A program made the translations under genes and the position numbers. A DNA stretch of 64,000 nt from Olsenella sp. An290 (GTDB lineage Bacteria > Actinomycetota > Coriobacteriia > Coriobacteriales > Atopobiaceae): assembly GCF_002159535.1 (NCBI RefSeq), contig NZ_NFIU01000002.1, positions 231,221 to 295,220 on the forward strand. The letters run 5' to 3'. This document shows, in pieces, positions 1-10,514 of this stretch (position 1 is the first letter of the stretch; every line of letters starts with the position of its first letter). The notes under the pieces are model-generated. The model did not search any database. It worked only from the letters and a program-made list of their open reading frames with translations, and was not told the origin of the DNA.

Positions 1-112
1 GCCGCCATGTCAGACTCCCGCCTCTCCGCTTGTGTTTGTCCCCTCCATTCTACCCGGGAGGAGCTCATCGAGGTCGGGGAAGTGCGGGAGGCCGGAGGCC
101 GGGCGAACGCCG

Positions 113-2356
<2,244 letters not shown>

Positions 2357-2385
2357 GGGACCTCCCCTCTTCTCCGCGTGCCAGC

Positions 2386-2414
2386 ATTGTACCCCAGTTT
2401 TCTTTCTACAAACA
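2386..2414 (-). promoter_or_regulatory. Promoter of uvrB
   Basis: On the minus strand a -10 box TACAAT (2386-2391) lies 30 bases upstream of the uvrB ATG. A weak -35 box TGTTTG (2409-2414) sits 17 bases further upstream. The -35 overlaps a LexA-like dyad. Confidence 0.5.
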
Positions 2415-2421
2415 CTTGTTC
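2410..2421. promoter_or_regulatory. Possible LexA (SOS) box
   Basis: AAACACTTGTTC matches the Gram-positive SOS box core GAAC-N4-GTTC with one mismatch. It overlaps the uvrB -35 element, where repressor binding would block transcription. uvrB is an SOS gene in many bacteria; the assignment here is inference from one site. Confidence 0.4.
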
Positions 2422-2479
2422 TCATTTTCTTTTCGGAGTACCATGCGCTCACCCGCCGGGCTCCGAGGTGGGTATACCG

Positions 2480-2485
2480 TACAAT
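2480..2485 (+). promoter_or_regulatory. -10 box of the TPR-like gene
   Basis: TACAAT lies 28 bases before the ATG at 2514. No good -35 box is visible. The same kind of -10 hexamer at about 28-35 bases from the start recurs through this window (polA, ecf, exporter and others). Confidence 0.4.
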
Positions 2486-2513
2486 CGTGAGGGCAACGGA
2501 CGGAGGGATGCGC

Positions 2514-4844
2514 ATGGCCAGGGAAAACGACCGACCGAGGGGCTCGAGGGGCCCCGGCAGGCTCGAGGGCGCGCTCGTAGCCGCAGCGCTCCTGCTCGTC
2601 TTTGCCGGGCTTCTCTTCTACCTCTCGGAGGAGCACCCCACGCTGAGCGACATCCGCAGCGGCTCGAGGGCCATCATCGCCGGCGTCGCGCTGCTCACGG
2701 GCATCGTCGTCTACCTGCGCGGCCGAGCTCGCCGCGAGGACGGCGCGACGGACGGGCCTTCCCCCTCGACCCGGGCCGAGGCCGGCGACGAGGCGCCAGA
2801 GGCTCCCGCGCCGGCGCCGAAGGCCGAGCTCGCAGGCATGCTCGCCCACGCCGAAGACGCCCTCAGCGCCCTGCGGGACCTCGTCGAGCATGGCGCGGGG
2901 CACGGGGACTTTGGAGCCCTGCCGGGGTTTCTTCGTCGCATGGGCCTCATGGAGTGGCACCCCGCCTTTTCCGTGGGCGCGACTCGCCTCAGGAGGAACG
3001 GGCGCTGGTGGCTCACGATGCACGGCAACGAGCTCTCCGAGGACGACGTCGACCATGCCATGGCGCTCGAGTTTGCCCTCAACCTGAGCGAGGACCTCGC
3101 GCGGGGCCGCTGGCCCCAGCAGATGACGGACACCTGGAGGACCGCCCGGGTGCTCGCCGAGGTCGCCGAGCTCAAGCCCCTCGAGATAGGGACGGACCCG
3201 GCGGTCGACCTCCTTCTCTCGGGGTCGGACCCAGCCGGCGAGTGGGCGGGCAGGATCGGCCTCGCCCGTTACCTCGAGGCGCTTCCGGCACCCTTTCGCG
3301 TGGGATACGCCTTTCAGTCAAACTCCGCGGAGCACGTCGCCTGCGTCGAGACCACGGTCCCTCGCCCGGAGTGCTTCGCCGTCGTCGCAGGCGAGGATGC
3401 GGCGCGCCGGGACGCGCTCGCGCGCGCCTATGCGCTGCGCATCTCGCTCGCGGTGGGCCGGGGGGCCCTCTCCCACCTCCCCGAGGTGGAGCGGGTCGTG
3501 GTCAACGCCCACGCGCACGGCTCGGGGGACGTCCTGCTCTCCCTCGATCTCACCACGGCATCCCTCCAGCGCCTGCGCGCGGCCGTAAGGTCGGACTCCT
3601 CGCTGGACGACGCCCTGCCGAAAGACCCCGCGCTGCGCGCCGCTCCGAGCGCCGAGGGCTGGCTCGCGCCCGTTGAGCCCTGGCTCTCCCGTCAGGACGA
3701 GCGGGTCGCGCCGCAGGCGCGCCGAAGGGAGCCAGAGCTCGTCGACGCCCCGGCCACCGAGGACATGGCGCGCTCCTGCGGCGCTCGGCGCGTGAGCGAC
3801 CTCGCGATCATGGAGCGCGCGGGGCGCGTGAGCGCATGGAACGCCATCCTGCACGAGCTCGGCAACACCACCCAGGAGGCCGTCTCCCGCCTCATGGCGC
3901 TGCGCGACGAGACCTCTGACCCCACGGTGGCCAAGGCCTGCTCGCGCACCTGCGCCGCGCTCGTAGACGGCACCTGCGACGTCGCGGAGAGGCGCGAGCT
4001 CGCCTGGGTCTTCGTGAGCGGGGACGCCCTGAGCGTCCAGGCGTGTCGAGCGCGAGAGGCACTTGAGGGCGAGGTCACGCCCGACGACCTCACGCGGACC
4101 CTGGAGGGCCTCGAGCGGGTCCTCTCCCCCATCGCCGAGAAGGGCCTCTACCTCGACGGCCCGGACGCGGTCTTTCGCTACTTCAACTCCGTCGCGGAGC
4201 GCGTCTCCTACAACCTGGCCTCCCCCGACGGCGGGCGCCAGGTGCGCCTTGTGCCCGACGAGTACTACACCGCGCACTCGGTCGCGGCGCGCGTCCTCAC
4301 CATGCTCGGCCGCCCCGAGGAGGCCCTCGCGCACGCCGACGAGCTCATGCGCGTGGCACCGCTCACCCCGGACGCCGCCCTCTCCAAGGTTCGCTGCCTC
4401 GAGGAGCAGTCCCGCATCTTCGAGGCGGCCGACCTGCTTCGTGAGACCATCGCCCGCTCCTCCACGGTGCGCGACATGTCCATCTGCCACTACCGCCTCG
4501 CGTTCATGGAGTGGAAGCTGGGGCGGAGCGACCTCGCCGTGGCGTGCTACCAGCGCGCCATTGAGCTGCATCCCGAGATTGCGGCGCAGGCGCGGGAGGA
4601 GCTCTCCGACCTTCTGCAGAGCGAGCCGTCGCTCAGGTCCCTGGAGGGCGAGGAGGTCGCCGCCACGCTCAGGGCGGCCGGCATCCCGCTCGGCAACGTC
4701 GACGAGCTCTACGGGGTCATGCGTGACGCCGCGCGGGCATGCACCGACGCGGGGGTCTTCTCCGTGGCGCGGCCGCTCGTGAGCGTTCTGCTTGAGATGC
4801 GCCGCGACGACGTGCTCCTGGGAGCCTACACCTCGCTCGCCTAG
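2514..4844 (+). CDS. Membrane-anchored TPR-like protein of unknown function
   Basis: 776 residues. Two hydrophobic segments near the N-terminus (about residues 19-40, [19 protein letters not shown], and about 52-70, [15 protein letters not shown]) should anchor it in the membrane as a hairpin. The long remainder is soluble and acidic, and the last 200 residues look like degenerate tetratricopeptide helices ([40 protein letters not shown]). I do not recognise a specific family. The ATG at 2514 was preferred to the one at 2508 because the GGAGGG ribosome site ends 6 bases before 2514 but touches 2508. It diverges from uvrB and converges on the transglycosylase gene. A scaffold role is likely for TPR repeats, but no function can be assigned. 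Confidence 0.75.
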   Translation: MARENDRPRGSRGPGRLEGALVAAALLLVFAGLLFYLSEEHPTLSDIRSGSRAIIAGVALLTGIVVYLRGRARREDGATDGPSPSTRAEAGDEAPEAPAPAPKAELAGMLAHAEDALSALRDLVEHGAGHGDFGALPGFLRRMGLMEWHPAFSVGATRLRRNGRWWLTMHGNELSEDDVDHAMALEFALNLSEDLARGRWPQQMTDTWRTARVLAEVAELKPLEIGTDPAVDLLLSGSDPAGEWAGRIGLARYLEALPAPFRVGYAFQSNSAEHVACVETTVPRPECFAVVAGEDAARRDALARAYALRISLAVGRGALSHLPEVERVVVNAHAHGSGDVLLSLDLTTASLQRLRAAVRSDSSLDDALPKDPALRAAPSAEGWLAPVEPWLSRQDERVAPQARRREPELVDAPATEDMARSCGARRVSDLAIMERAGRVSAWNAILHELGNTTQEAVSRLMALRDETSDPTVAKACSRTCAALVDGTCDVAERRELAWVFVSGDALSVQACRAREALEGEVTPDDLTRTLEGLERVLSPIAEKGLYLDGPDAVFRYFNSVAERVSYNLASPDGGRQVRLVPDEYYTAHSVAARVLTMLGRPEEALAHADELMRVAPLTPDAALSKVRCLEEQSRIFEAADLLRETIARSSTVRDMSICHYRLAFMEWKLGRSDLAVACYQRAIELHPEIAAQAREELSDLLQSEPSLRSLEGEEVAATLRAAGIPLGNVDELYGVMRDAARACTDAGVFSVARPLVSVLLEMRRDDVLLGAYTSLA

Positions 4845-4876
4845 GGGCGCGCAGGCGAGAAGGACGCACCGCAGGG

Positions 4877-4900
4877 CGTGCCCGGCAGCAGCCGGGCACG
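4877..4900. terminator. Hairpin between convergent genes
   Basis: A perfect 10-bp GC stem (4877-4886 with 4891-4900) and an AGCA loop lie between the convergent TPR-like and transglycosylase genes. There is no T-run, so termination is inferred from position and stem strength only. Confidence 0.4.
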
Positions 4901-4931
4901 GCGGCCGGGCGGCCACCCCAGGCGCGCGGCC

Positions 4932-5528
4932 CTACTCGGTGATGCCCGCGGGGTAGCTCTTCTCGTAGCCCTCGAGCGCGTCACGGACGCGCCCCAGGTA
5001 GGTGCGCGTCTCCTCGTACTCGATTCCCTCCGGGATGGAGCCGCCGTCAGAAAGCCAGCCCTGGACCGCGCCCAGGCCGGCGTTGTAGGCCGCCACGATC
5101 TCGTCGATTGAGGAGAGGTTCCTCTGAAGGTAGCTCAGGTACGTGCAGCCGTACTCGATGTTGACCCTAGGGTCGCTCAGGCTGGCCGGGTCGTACGAGC
5201 TGGCGTCCACAAGCCCCATGTCCGCGAGGCTTTGGGCCGTCGAGGGCATGACCTGCATGAGGCCCACGGCGCCCACGGGCGACAGCGCCTCCTCGTCCCA
5301 GCCGGACTCGCACTTGATGACCGCGCAGACGAGGTTGGGGTCGAGCCCGTGGCGCTCGGCCGCCGACTCGATGGTCTCGGCATGGTGCACCGGGTAGAAG
5401 AGGGCACGCCCAAGCTGGCTCGGCAGGGCGGCAAGGGCGCCGCACACGAGGAGCGTCACGCCGAGGGCGAGGGCGGGGACGACCCGGTACCAGCGCCAGA
5501 AGGGCTCTCGACGCCTACGCCTGGGCAC
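4932..5528 (-). CDS. Membrane-anchored lytic transglycosylase (SLT domain)
   Basis: Cleaves peptidoglycan glycan strands. The 198-residue protein has a basic N-terminus, one transmembrane segment (VPALALGVTLLVCGALAALP) and a Slt70-type catalytic domain: the ES motif in IKCESGWDEEALSPVGAVGL carries the catalytic Glu, followed by GLMQVMP, the NIEYGCTYLSYL region and AAYNAGLGAV. It resembles Bacillus YjbJ/CwlQ-type and Salmonella Slt-like proteins. I chose the GTG at 5528, with GAAGGG 6 bases upstream and only 14 bases of overlap with coaE. An ATG at 5597 would add 23 Arg/Pro-rich residues, lacks a ribosome site and overlaps coaE by 83 bases. It is probably co-transcribed with coaE. Confidence 0.9.
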   Translation of the reverse strand: MPRRRRREPFWRWYRVVPALALGVTLLVCGALAALPSQLGRALFYPVHHAETIESAAERHGLDPNLVCAVIKCESGWDEEALSPVGAVGLMQVMPSTAQSLADMGLVDASSYDPASLSDPRVNIEYGCTYLSYLQRNLSSIDEIVAAYNAGLGAVQGWLSDGGSIPEGIEYEETRTYLGRVRDALEGYEKSYPAGITE

Positions 5529-6186
5529 CGCGCGCCCTTCGGGGGACGGGCGCCCAGCCGGACGCCTCGCGCTCGCGCCACCAGGCGCGGACCTCATCGG
5601 CCATGACGTCGGCCGTGCGGATGTTGTTGAAGACGTGCGAGCTGTGGGCGCGCAGGTAGGCCTCGGTCGGCTGCTGCTCGCGCCGGCGCTCGAAGTCGCC
5701 GCGGTCCATGCCGCGCTGGATCGCGCGAACGCGGCGGGCGTTGAGCGGGCACACCACGCTCACGATCTCGTCCGCCATGTCAAAGGAGCCGCGCATGCGG
5801 TCGAGCAGCGGGACCTCCACCACCACGACGCGCTCGGGGGCCGCGGGGTCCTTCTCGCGCTCGGCGGCCTCCTCGTCCCGAAGGGCGGCGATGCGCGCGC
5901 GGAGGAGCTCGTCGATGAGCGGCAGCTCGATCTCCTCGAGGGTGACGGAGCGCTCCAGGGAGGCGAAGGCGCGAGCCGCGAGGAGACGGCGGTTCACGGT
6001 TCCGTCGGGGCGCACCACGTCGTCGCCGAACTCGCGGCAGATGTCCGGCAGGATGCGCGAGCCCGGCGCGAGGGCCTCACGGGAGAGCTCGTCAAGGTCC
6101 ACGAGCACGGCCCCGCACTCGCGCATGGTACGGGCGATGGTCGACTTGCCCGAGGCGATTCCTCCGGCGAGGTAGATGACGTGCAT
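5515..6186 (-). CDS. coaE: Dephospho-CoA kinase
   Basis: Last step of coenzyme A biosynthesis: phosphorylates the 3-prime hydroxyl of dephospho-CoA. The 223-residue protein begins MHVIYLAGGIASGKST with the P-loop at residues 8-16. It continues with the family's DLDELSREALAPGS acceptor-binding region, a VVEVPLLDRM motif (equivalent of the usual PLLFE) and a C-terminal lid helix with RAIQRGMDRGDFERRREQQ. The ATG at 6186 is preceded by GGAGGA; a longer ORF adds 29 residues without similarity. The C-terminal tail (ADEVRAWWREREASGW) is slightly longer than in Escherichia coli. Its 3-prime end overlaps the transglycosylase gene. Confidence 0.93.
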   Translation of the reverse strand: MHVIYLAGGIASGKSTIARTMRECGAVLVDLDELSREALAPGSRILPDICREFGDDVVRPDGTVNRRLLAARAFASLERSVTLEEIELPLIDELLRARIAALRDEEAAEREKDPAAPERVVVVEVPLLDRMRGSFDMADEIVSVVCPLNARRVRAIQRGMDRGDFERRREQQPTEAYLRAHSSHVFNNIRTADVMADEVRAWWREREASGWAPVPRRARGAQA

Positions 6187-6321
6187 GCGTCCTCCTGATT
6201 CTTGCGTCTGACAGCGCACCATCATCGCACGCCGGCGGCCAGCCGGCACGAGCCGCGCCGAGAAACCCGCCACTCTCCAGAAGTGGGGCGCCCGCGGCCC
6301 CGTAGCCCCGCCCGCGCCCCG

Positions 6322-6951
6322 TCAGCGGCGCGTCAGGAAGCCGCCACCGACGTCCCAGCGGACGGCCTCGGGGAACCAGGCAAGCTCGCGCTCGTCGTGC
6401 GTGACCCAGAAGGCCGTGCGCCCCAAGAGGAGCGGCGCGAGAAACGCCATCACACGCGCGACCGTCTCGTCGTCCATGCCCTTGAGCGGCTCGTCGAAGA
6501 AAAGCGCGTCGGCGTCCGCGAGCGCGCAGCGCAGGATCGCCACGCGCCGGCGCTGGCCCCCGGAGAGCTCGCGCACGGGTCGCGCGTCCACCGGCAGCCC
6601 CACCGAGGAGAGGGCCGCCCGCTCGCGTGCGAGGAACGCCTCGAGCGCGGCCCCGCGCAGGCGCCCGTGCGGCGCGCGGATGTTGGCCGTGGCCGTGAGG
6701 CCCTCGAGCAGCCGGTCCTCCTGGAAGGTCGCCGCGAGCCGGACGCCGGCGGGCCGGTCCACCTCGCCCTCGTCGGGGCGCTCGAGCCCCAGAAGGAGGC
6801 GGAGCACCGTCGTCTTGCCCGCGCCCGAGGGGCCCATGAGGACGTGCGTCCGGCCCGCGCCGAAGCGCGCGGACGCCCCGCAGAGCACCCGAACGTCACC
6901 GTACGCACGGCTCACCGACCGCAGCTCGAACGCCCCCGCCCCGCCCGTCAC
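6322..6951 (-). CDS. ABC importer ATPase (nitrate/sulfonate/THI5-type)
   Basis: ATP-binding subunit of a three-gene importer with the next two genes. It has Walker A GPSGAGKTT, a Q-loop (FQEDRLLEGL), signature LSGGQRRR, Walker B ALFFDEP and the switch His in WVTHDE. At 209 residues it is short for the SsuB/TauB/ThiZ family (about 240-260) because the C-terminal tail is missing. The start is a GTG at 6951 that overlaps the permease stop (GTGA), typical translational coupling. The longer ORF reaching 7149 lies inside the permease gene and is not plausible. Confidence 0.9.
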   Translation of the reverse strand: MTGGAGAFELRSVSRAYGDVRVLCGASARFGAGRTHVLMGPSGAGKTTVLRLLLGLERPDEGEVDRPAGVRLAATFQEDRLLEGLTATANIRAPHGRLRGAALEAFLARERAALSSVGLPVDARPVRELSGGQRRRVAILRCALADADALFFDEPLKGMDDETVARVMAFLAPLLLGRTAFWVTHDERELAWFPEAVRWDVGGGFLTRR

Positions 6952-7742
6952 GGCCGTGCCTCCCAGCGCGCCTGGGCGGCCGCGAGCGCCCGGCCCACGA
7001 GCGCCTCGAGGACCACGGACACCACGACGATGGCGACCGTCCACGCAAAGAGGTCCGGCGTGTCGAGATAGACCTTCGCGTTGTAGAGGTGCTCGCCAAT
7101 CGTGAGGTCCGGCAGGCCAATGACCTCGGCCGCAATGCCCGCCTTCCACGAGAGGCCAAGGGAGAGCGCGAGCGCCGCCCTGAGATAGGGCAGGACCTGC
7201 GACGCGTAGACGAGCCGGACGCGCTCCCAGCCGACGATGCCAAAGACGTCGGCCATCTCGAGCAGGGCCGGGTCGGTCTGCTCGATCCCCTCGAGCACGT
7301 TGGTGTAGACGACCGGCAGCGCCATGAAGAGCGCGATCACCACGGAAAGGTAGCTCGAGGACACCCAGAGCAGCACCAAGATCACGAAGGACGCCACGGG
7401 GACCGCCTTCATGGCCCCGACGACCGGTGCCACGAGCTCCCTCACGACCCGCGCGCGGCTCGAGAGCGCGGCGAGAAGAACCCCGAGCACCGCCCCGCCG
7501 AGGTAGCCGGCACCGATCCGCGCGAGCGAGAGGCCGACGGAGGCCCAGAACTCCCCCGTCGCCGCAAGCCCGCCCAGGCGCGCGAGCACCTCGAGGGGCC
7601 CCACGAGGACGATGCGCGCGTCAATGGCCCGCGCGGCGAGCTCCCAGACGACGAGCCAGAAGGCCGCCGCGGCAAGGCGGGCGGCCCACGTCCGGGTACG
7701 GCGCGCGGGCGCCGTCAGGTTCTTCTCGCCCGAGCGCGCCAC
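6948..7742 (-). CDS. ABC importer permease (nitrate/sulfonate/THI5-type)
   Basis: Membrane subunit of the importer, 264 residues and about six transmembrane helices (AAFWLVVWELAARAI, LGGAVLGVLLAAL, VASFVILVLLWVSS, and others). The cytoplasmic EAA-type loop is visible as EMADVFGIVGWERVRLVYASQVLPYLRAALALSLGLSWKAGI, which docks on the ATPase. It begins 3 bases after the binding-protein stop and ends in a 4-base overlap with the ATPase, so the three genes form one operon read right to left. Substrate cannot be told from the permease. Confidence 0.92.
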   Translation of the reverse strand: MARSGEKNLTAPARRTRTWAARLAAAAFWLVVWELAARAIDARIVLVGPLEVLARLGGLAATGEFWASVGLSLARIGAGYLGGAVLGVLLAALSSRARVVRELVAPVVGAMKAVPVASFVILVLLWVSSSYLSVVIALFMALPVVYTNVLEGIEQTDPALLEMADVFGIVGWERVRLVYASQVLPYLRAALALSLGLSWKAGIAAEVIGLPDLTIGEHLYNAKVYLDTPDLFAWTVAIVVVSVVLEALVGRALAAAQARWEARP

Positions 7743-7745
7743 GCG

Positions 7746-8789
7746 CTACGCGCCGTAGTAGAAGTCGTCCCCGGGAAGGGAGCCGCCCACGGCCTCGGGG
7801 TTCTGCTCCGCGAGGACGGCGAGGTAGCCGGAGAGGCGCTCCCTCATGTCCTCGCCCGTCATGCAGACGATGTTGCACTCCGGGATGGCCTTCTCGGCCA
7901 CGGAGGCGGGAACGATGTCATAGGAGCCCACGAGCTCGGCCGCCTCCGCCACGTGGTCGTTCACAAAGTCGACGGACTCCGCGTAGTGCGCGAGGAACGC
8001 GTCGACGGCGGCAGGGTGCTCGTCGGCAAACGCGGAGCGCACGATGGCCACGCCCGTGACCATGGAGCTCCGCTCGTCGCCCGTCTGGACGGCGTCCCAC
8101 TCCTTCGTGAGGTCGAGCGCCACGCGGATCTGGTCGTTCTTGGCCTGGGCGGTGGTCACGAAGGGCTGCGGGAGCATCGCCACCGCGCCCTCCTGGGCCG
8201 CGGCGAGGGCGGCCACGCACTCGGCGTGCTCGCTCTTCCACTCGATGGTCACGTCCTCGCCCACCGCAAGGCCGTTCTTCTCGAGGATGTAGGCGAGGCC
8301 GTACTCGGGCGTGGAGCCCTTGCCGGAGGCGTAGATGGTCTTGCCCCTGAGGTCGGCGACCGTGTGGACGGTGTCGCCGAGCTCGCAGACGTAGAGGACG
8401 CCGAGGGTGTTGATCGCGATGGTGCGGACGCCGCCCTCGGTCTTGTTGTAGAGCACCGAAGCAAGGTTGGCGGGCACCGCGGCAATGTCGACCTCGCCCT
8501 TGGCGATGAGCGGGGTCACCTCGTCGGGCGAGGCCACGATCTGGAACGTGTAGTCGTTGTCCGCAAGGTTGCCCGCCTCGGACTCGCTCATAAAGCGGAC
8601 GAGGCCCATGGCCGTGGGGCCCTTGAGGGCGGAGGTGCGCACGGCAACGGGCTGGGCGTCCTCGGACGCCCCCTGGCCGCCCTCCTCCCCGGCGCCCGAG
8701 GAGCCCGGCGCCCCGCCCTCGCACGCGGCAAGCGCGAGCGCGGCGGAACCTGCCCCCACGACCTGCAGGAATCTTCTGCGATCAAGCAT
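7746..8789 (-). CDS. ABC importer substrate-binding lipoprotein (NMT1/THI5-like)
   Basis: Captures the solute for the importer. 347 residues; the signal peptide has both a twin-arginine-like start (DRRRFLQVVG) and a lipobox LAAC with the acylated Cys at about residue 23, followed by a Gly/Ser/Glu-rich linker. The mature part has the NMT1/SsuA-type fold signatures IAKGEVDIAAVPANLASVL and GKTIYASGKGSTPEYGL. The ATG at 8789 follows GGAGGT. Members of this superfamily bind thiamine precursors, sulfonates, nitrate or bicarbonate; no riboswitch or pathway neighbour here decides which. Confidence 0.9.
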   Translation of the reverse strand: MLDRRRFLQVVGAGSAALALAACEGGAPGSSGAGEEGGQGASEDAQPVAVRTSALKGPTAMGLVRFMSESEAGNLADNDYTFQIVASPDEVTPLIAKGEVDIAAVPANLASVLYNKTEGGVRTIAINTLGVLYVCELGDTVHTVADLRGKTIYASGKGSTPEYGLAYILEKNGLAVGEDVTIEWKSEHAECVAALAAAQEGAVAMLPQPFVTTAQAKNDQIRVALDLTKEWDAVQTGDERSSMVTGVAIVRSAFADEHPAAVDAFLAHYAESVDFVNDHVAEAAELVGSYDIVPASVAEKAIPECNIVCMTGEDMRERLSGYLAVLAEQNPEAVGGSLPGDDFYYGA

Positions 8790-8844
8790 GTGAGACCTCC
8801 CCGTGACATTTTGCTGACGTGACAACGATAGCACGCGGGAGCGT

Positions 8845-8869
8845 CTCCCGCCGCCTGACGCGGCGGGAG
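8845..8869 (-). terminator. GC-rich hairpin after the zinc-ribbon gene
   Basis: A perfect 10-bp stem (8845-8854 with 8860-8869) with a 5-base loop starts just past the stop codon at 8874 of the upstream gene. No T-run follows, so it may terminate only partially. Confidence 0.4.
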
Positions 8870-8873
8870 GCGG

Positions 8874-9284
8874 CTACGACCTGACCTCGAACTTGCTGCC
8901 GCAGCGCGGGCAGGTGACGCGGAGCTTGCCCTTGCCGCGCGGCACGCGGACGCGCTGCTTGCAGGAGGCGCAGCGCGCGTGCTTGTAGTGGCGCAGCTCC
9001 CCCCATGCGGCGCGGGGGTTCTGCACCCAGGGGCGCGCGGGGCCGAGCGCCTTGAGGAAGGCCTCGTTCTCGCGGGAGCGCGCGCCGAGGTTCTTGGACT
9101 GGATGCGGAAGGCGCCGTAGGCGACGAGCGCGAGGCCCACCCAGGCGAGCCAGGACGTCCGCGCGAACAGGTTCACCACCACGAGCACCACGGCCAGGTT
9201 GATCGCAAAGACCGCGAGGTCGTCGGGGCCCTGTCGCCCGCGAAGCCAGTCCACGAGCTTGCGCTGCCAGTCACCAGATGCCAT
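8874..9284 (-). CDS. Small membrane protein with C-terminal zinc ribbon
   Basis: 136 residues of unknown function. Two adjacent hydrophobic helices (FAINLAVVLVVVNLFA and WLAWVGLALVAYGAF, about residues 24-60) are followed by a basic linker and a C-terminal treble-type zinc ribbon with CASC and CPRC pairs spaced by 16 residues. This layout is common in actinobacterial hypothetical proteins. The ATG at 9284 has AAGGGGG at the right distance; the longer ORF start lacks one. It stands alone between the importer operon and the M42 peptidase. Confidence 0.75.
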   Translation of the reverse strand: MASGDWQRKLVDWLRGRQGPDDLAVFAINLAVVLVVVNLFARTSWLAWVGLALVAYGAFRIQSKNLGARSRENEAFLKALGPARPWVQNPRAAWGELRHYKHARCASCKQRVRVPRGKGKLRVTCPRCGSKFEVRS

Positions 9285-9401
9285 CTTCGTCCCCCCTTCA
9301 TCGCTCAGCAACGCTTCAGTGATACCCATTCCGGCACGGTCGTACACCCGGCCGTGACGAGGGGCCAGGCAAGCCGCTCCCCCGCCACGGCCGAGCGGGC
9401 C

Positions 9402-10457
9402 CTAGCGGCCCTCGCCCATCACGTAGGCGCGCGCCAGGCGCTCGGTCTCCACGAGCGCGTCCACGTGGCAGCGCTCGCGGCCGTGGGTGTTGAGGCACGC
9501 CATGCCAAAGGCTCCGCTGCGCAGGTTGTTGCTGCGGGTGTAGGCACCGTTGGCGTCCGTGGAGTAGTGGAAGCACACCTGCGTGGTCCAGCGGCCCTCG
9601 GTGCAGGCCGCGCCCGCGCACGCGATGAGCGTGTTGGTGAGGTCCCAGTCATAGGGGCCCTTGGCGTCGGAGCAGATGACGGACGCGCAGTGCTCGTCGG
9701 TGCCCGCGTAGTCGGGGCCGATGAGCGTGATGTCCACGGCCACGTACTCGCAGACCTCGGCCGGCACCCAGGAGGCGCCGTGGCCGATCTCCTCGTAGAT
9801 GGGGAAGGCGAAGAGCGTGTCGTACGCGGGCCGCTCGCCCGTCGCCTTGAGCCAGCGCAGGACGTCAAGCAGGACGGCGACGCTGGCCTTGTCGTCGATG
9901 TGGCGGCTCACCACATAGCCGTTGTCAAAGGCCTCGAAGTGCGGGTCGATCCCGATCACGGCCCCCTCGGTCACGCCGAGCGCGCGGGCGTCCTCAGGGC
10001 CCTTGACGTCGGCGATGAGGCTCACGGACATGGTGTCCTCGGTGCGGGGGTCCGTCTTGGCCTCGCCCCACACGTGGACGGAGTGGTGGTTGCAGATGAC
10101 CTGGCCGGCCACGGTGCGGCCGTCACGACAGTGCACGAGACAGGTCTCGCCCTCGATGCTCGCGTAGTTGATGCCTCCGAGCTGGCGGACGCGCAGGGTG
10201 CCGTCATCGTTGAAGCCGCGCACCACAAGGCCGATGGTGTCAAGGTGGGCGCCCAGGCACACGGTCTTCTCGGCGCTCCTGCCCGGAACGCGCACGTAGG
10301 CCGTCGCCTTGTTGTCGACGGTCATCTCGTAGCCCATCTCGGCGAGCGTCTCGCGCAGCCAGGCGTGGGCCTCGGGGTAGTAGCCCACGGGGCTCTCCAC
10401 CTCCACGCACTCGCGAAGGGTGTCGATCAGGTACTGGGGGTCGATCTGATAGCTCAA
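9402..10457 (-). CDS. M42-family aminopeptidase
   Basis: Cytoplasmic metallo-aminopeptidase of the PepA/FrvX group. 351 residues. Metal ligands expected for the fold are visible: LGAHLDTIG (His/Asp), RHIDDKASVAVL with the bridging Asp, IYEEIGHGAS with the catalytic Glu pair, and a C-terminal SNNLRSGAFGMACLNTHGRERCH. The domain insertion typical of M42 lies at about residues 85-160. The ATG at 10457 follows AAGGGTCC; upstream is the pepT gene in the same orientation, 57 bases away. With PepT and Opp it fits complete degradation of imported peptides. Confidence 0.88.
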   Translation of the reverse strand: MSYQIDPQYLIDTLRECVEVESPVGYYPEAHAWLRETLAEMGYEMTVDNKATAYVRVPGRSAEKTVCLGAHLDTIGLVVRGFNDDGTLRVRQLGGINYASIEGETCLVHCRDGRTVAGQVICNHHSVHVWGEAKTDPRTEDTMSVSLIADVKGPEDARALGVTEGAVIGIDPHFEAFDNGYVVSRHIDDKASVAVLLDVLRWLKATGERPAYDTLFAFPIYEEIGHGASWVPAEVCEYVAVDITLIGPDYAGTDEHCASVICSDAKGPYDWDLTNTLIACAGAACTEGRWTTQVCFHYSTDANGAYTRSNNLRSGAFGMACLNTHGRERCHVDALVETERLARAYVMGEGR

Positions 10458-10514
10458 GGGTCCTCCTTCGTCGTGGCGGGCACGCGCCCGCCAGGTTCTT
10501 CTCGCCGGGCTATT

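Noticed and set aside
1..112. Gene fragment at the left edge
   Set aside because: The frames through this stretch show no recognisable protein and no start or stop signals tied to a family; it is probably the uvrB downstream region.
7746..8789. Calling the importer specifically thiamine-precursor or taurine
   Set aside because: The binding protein belongs to a broad superfamily, and there is no thiamine riboswitch, thi gene or sulfonate gene nearby.
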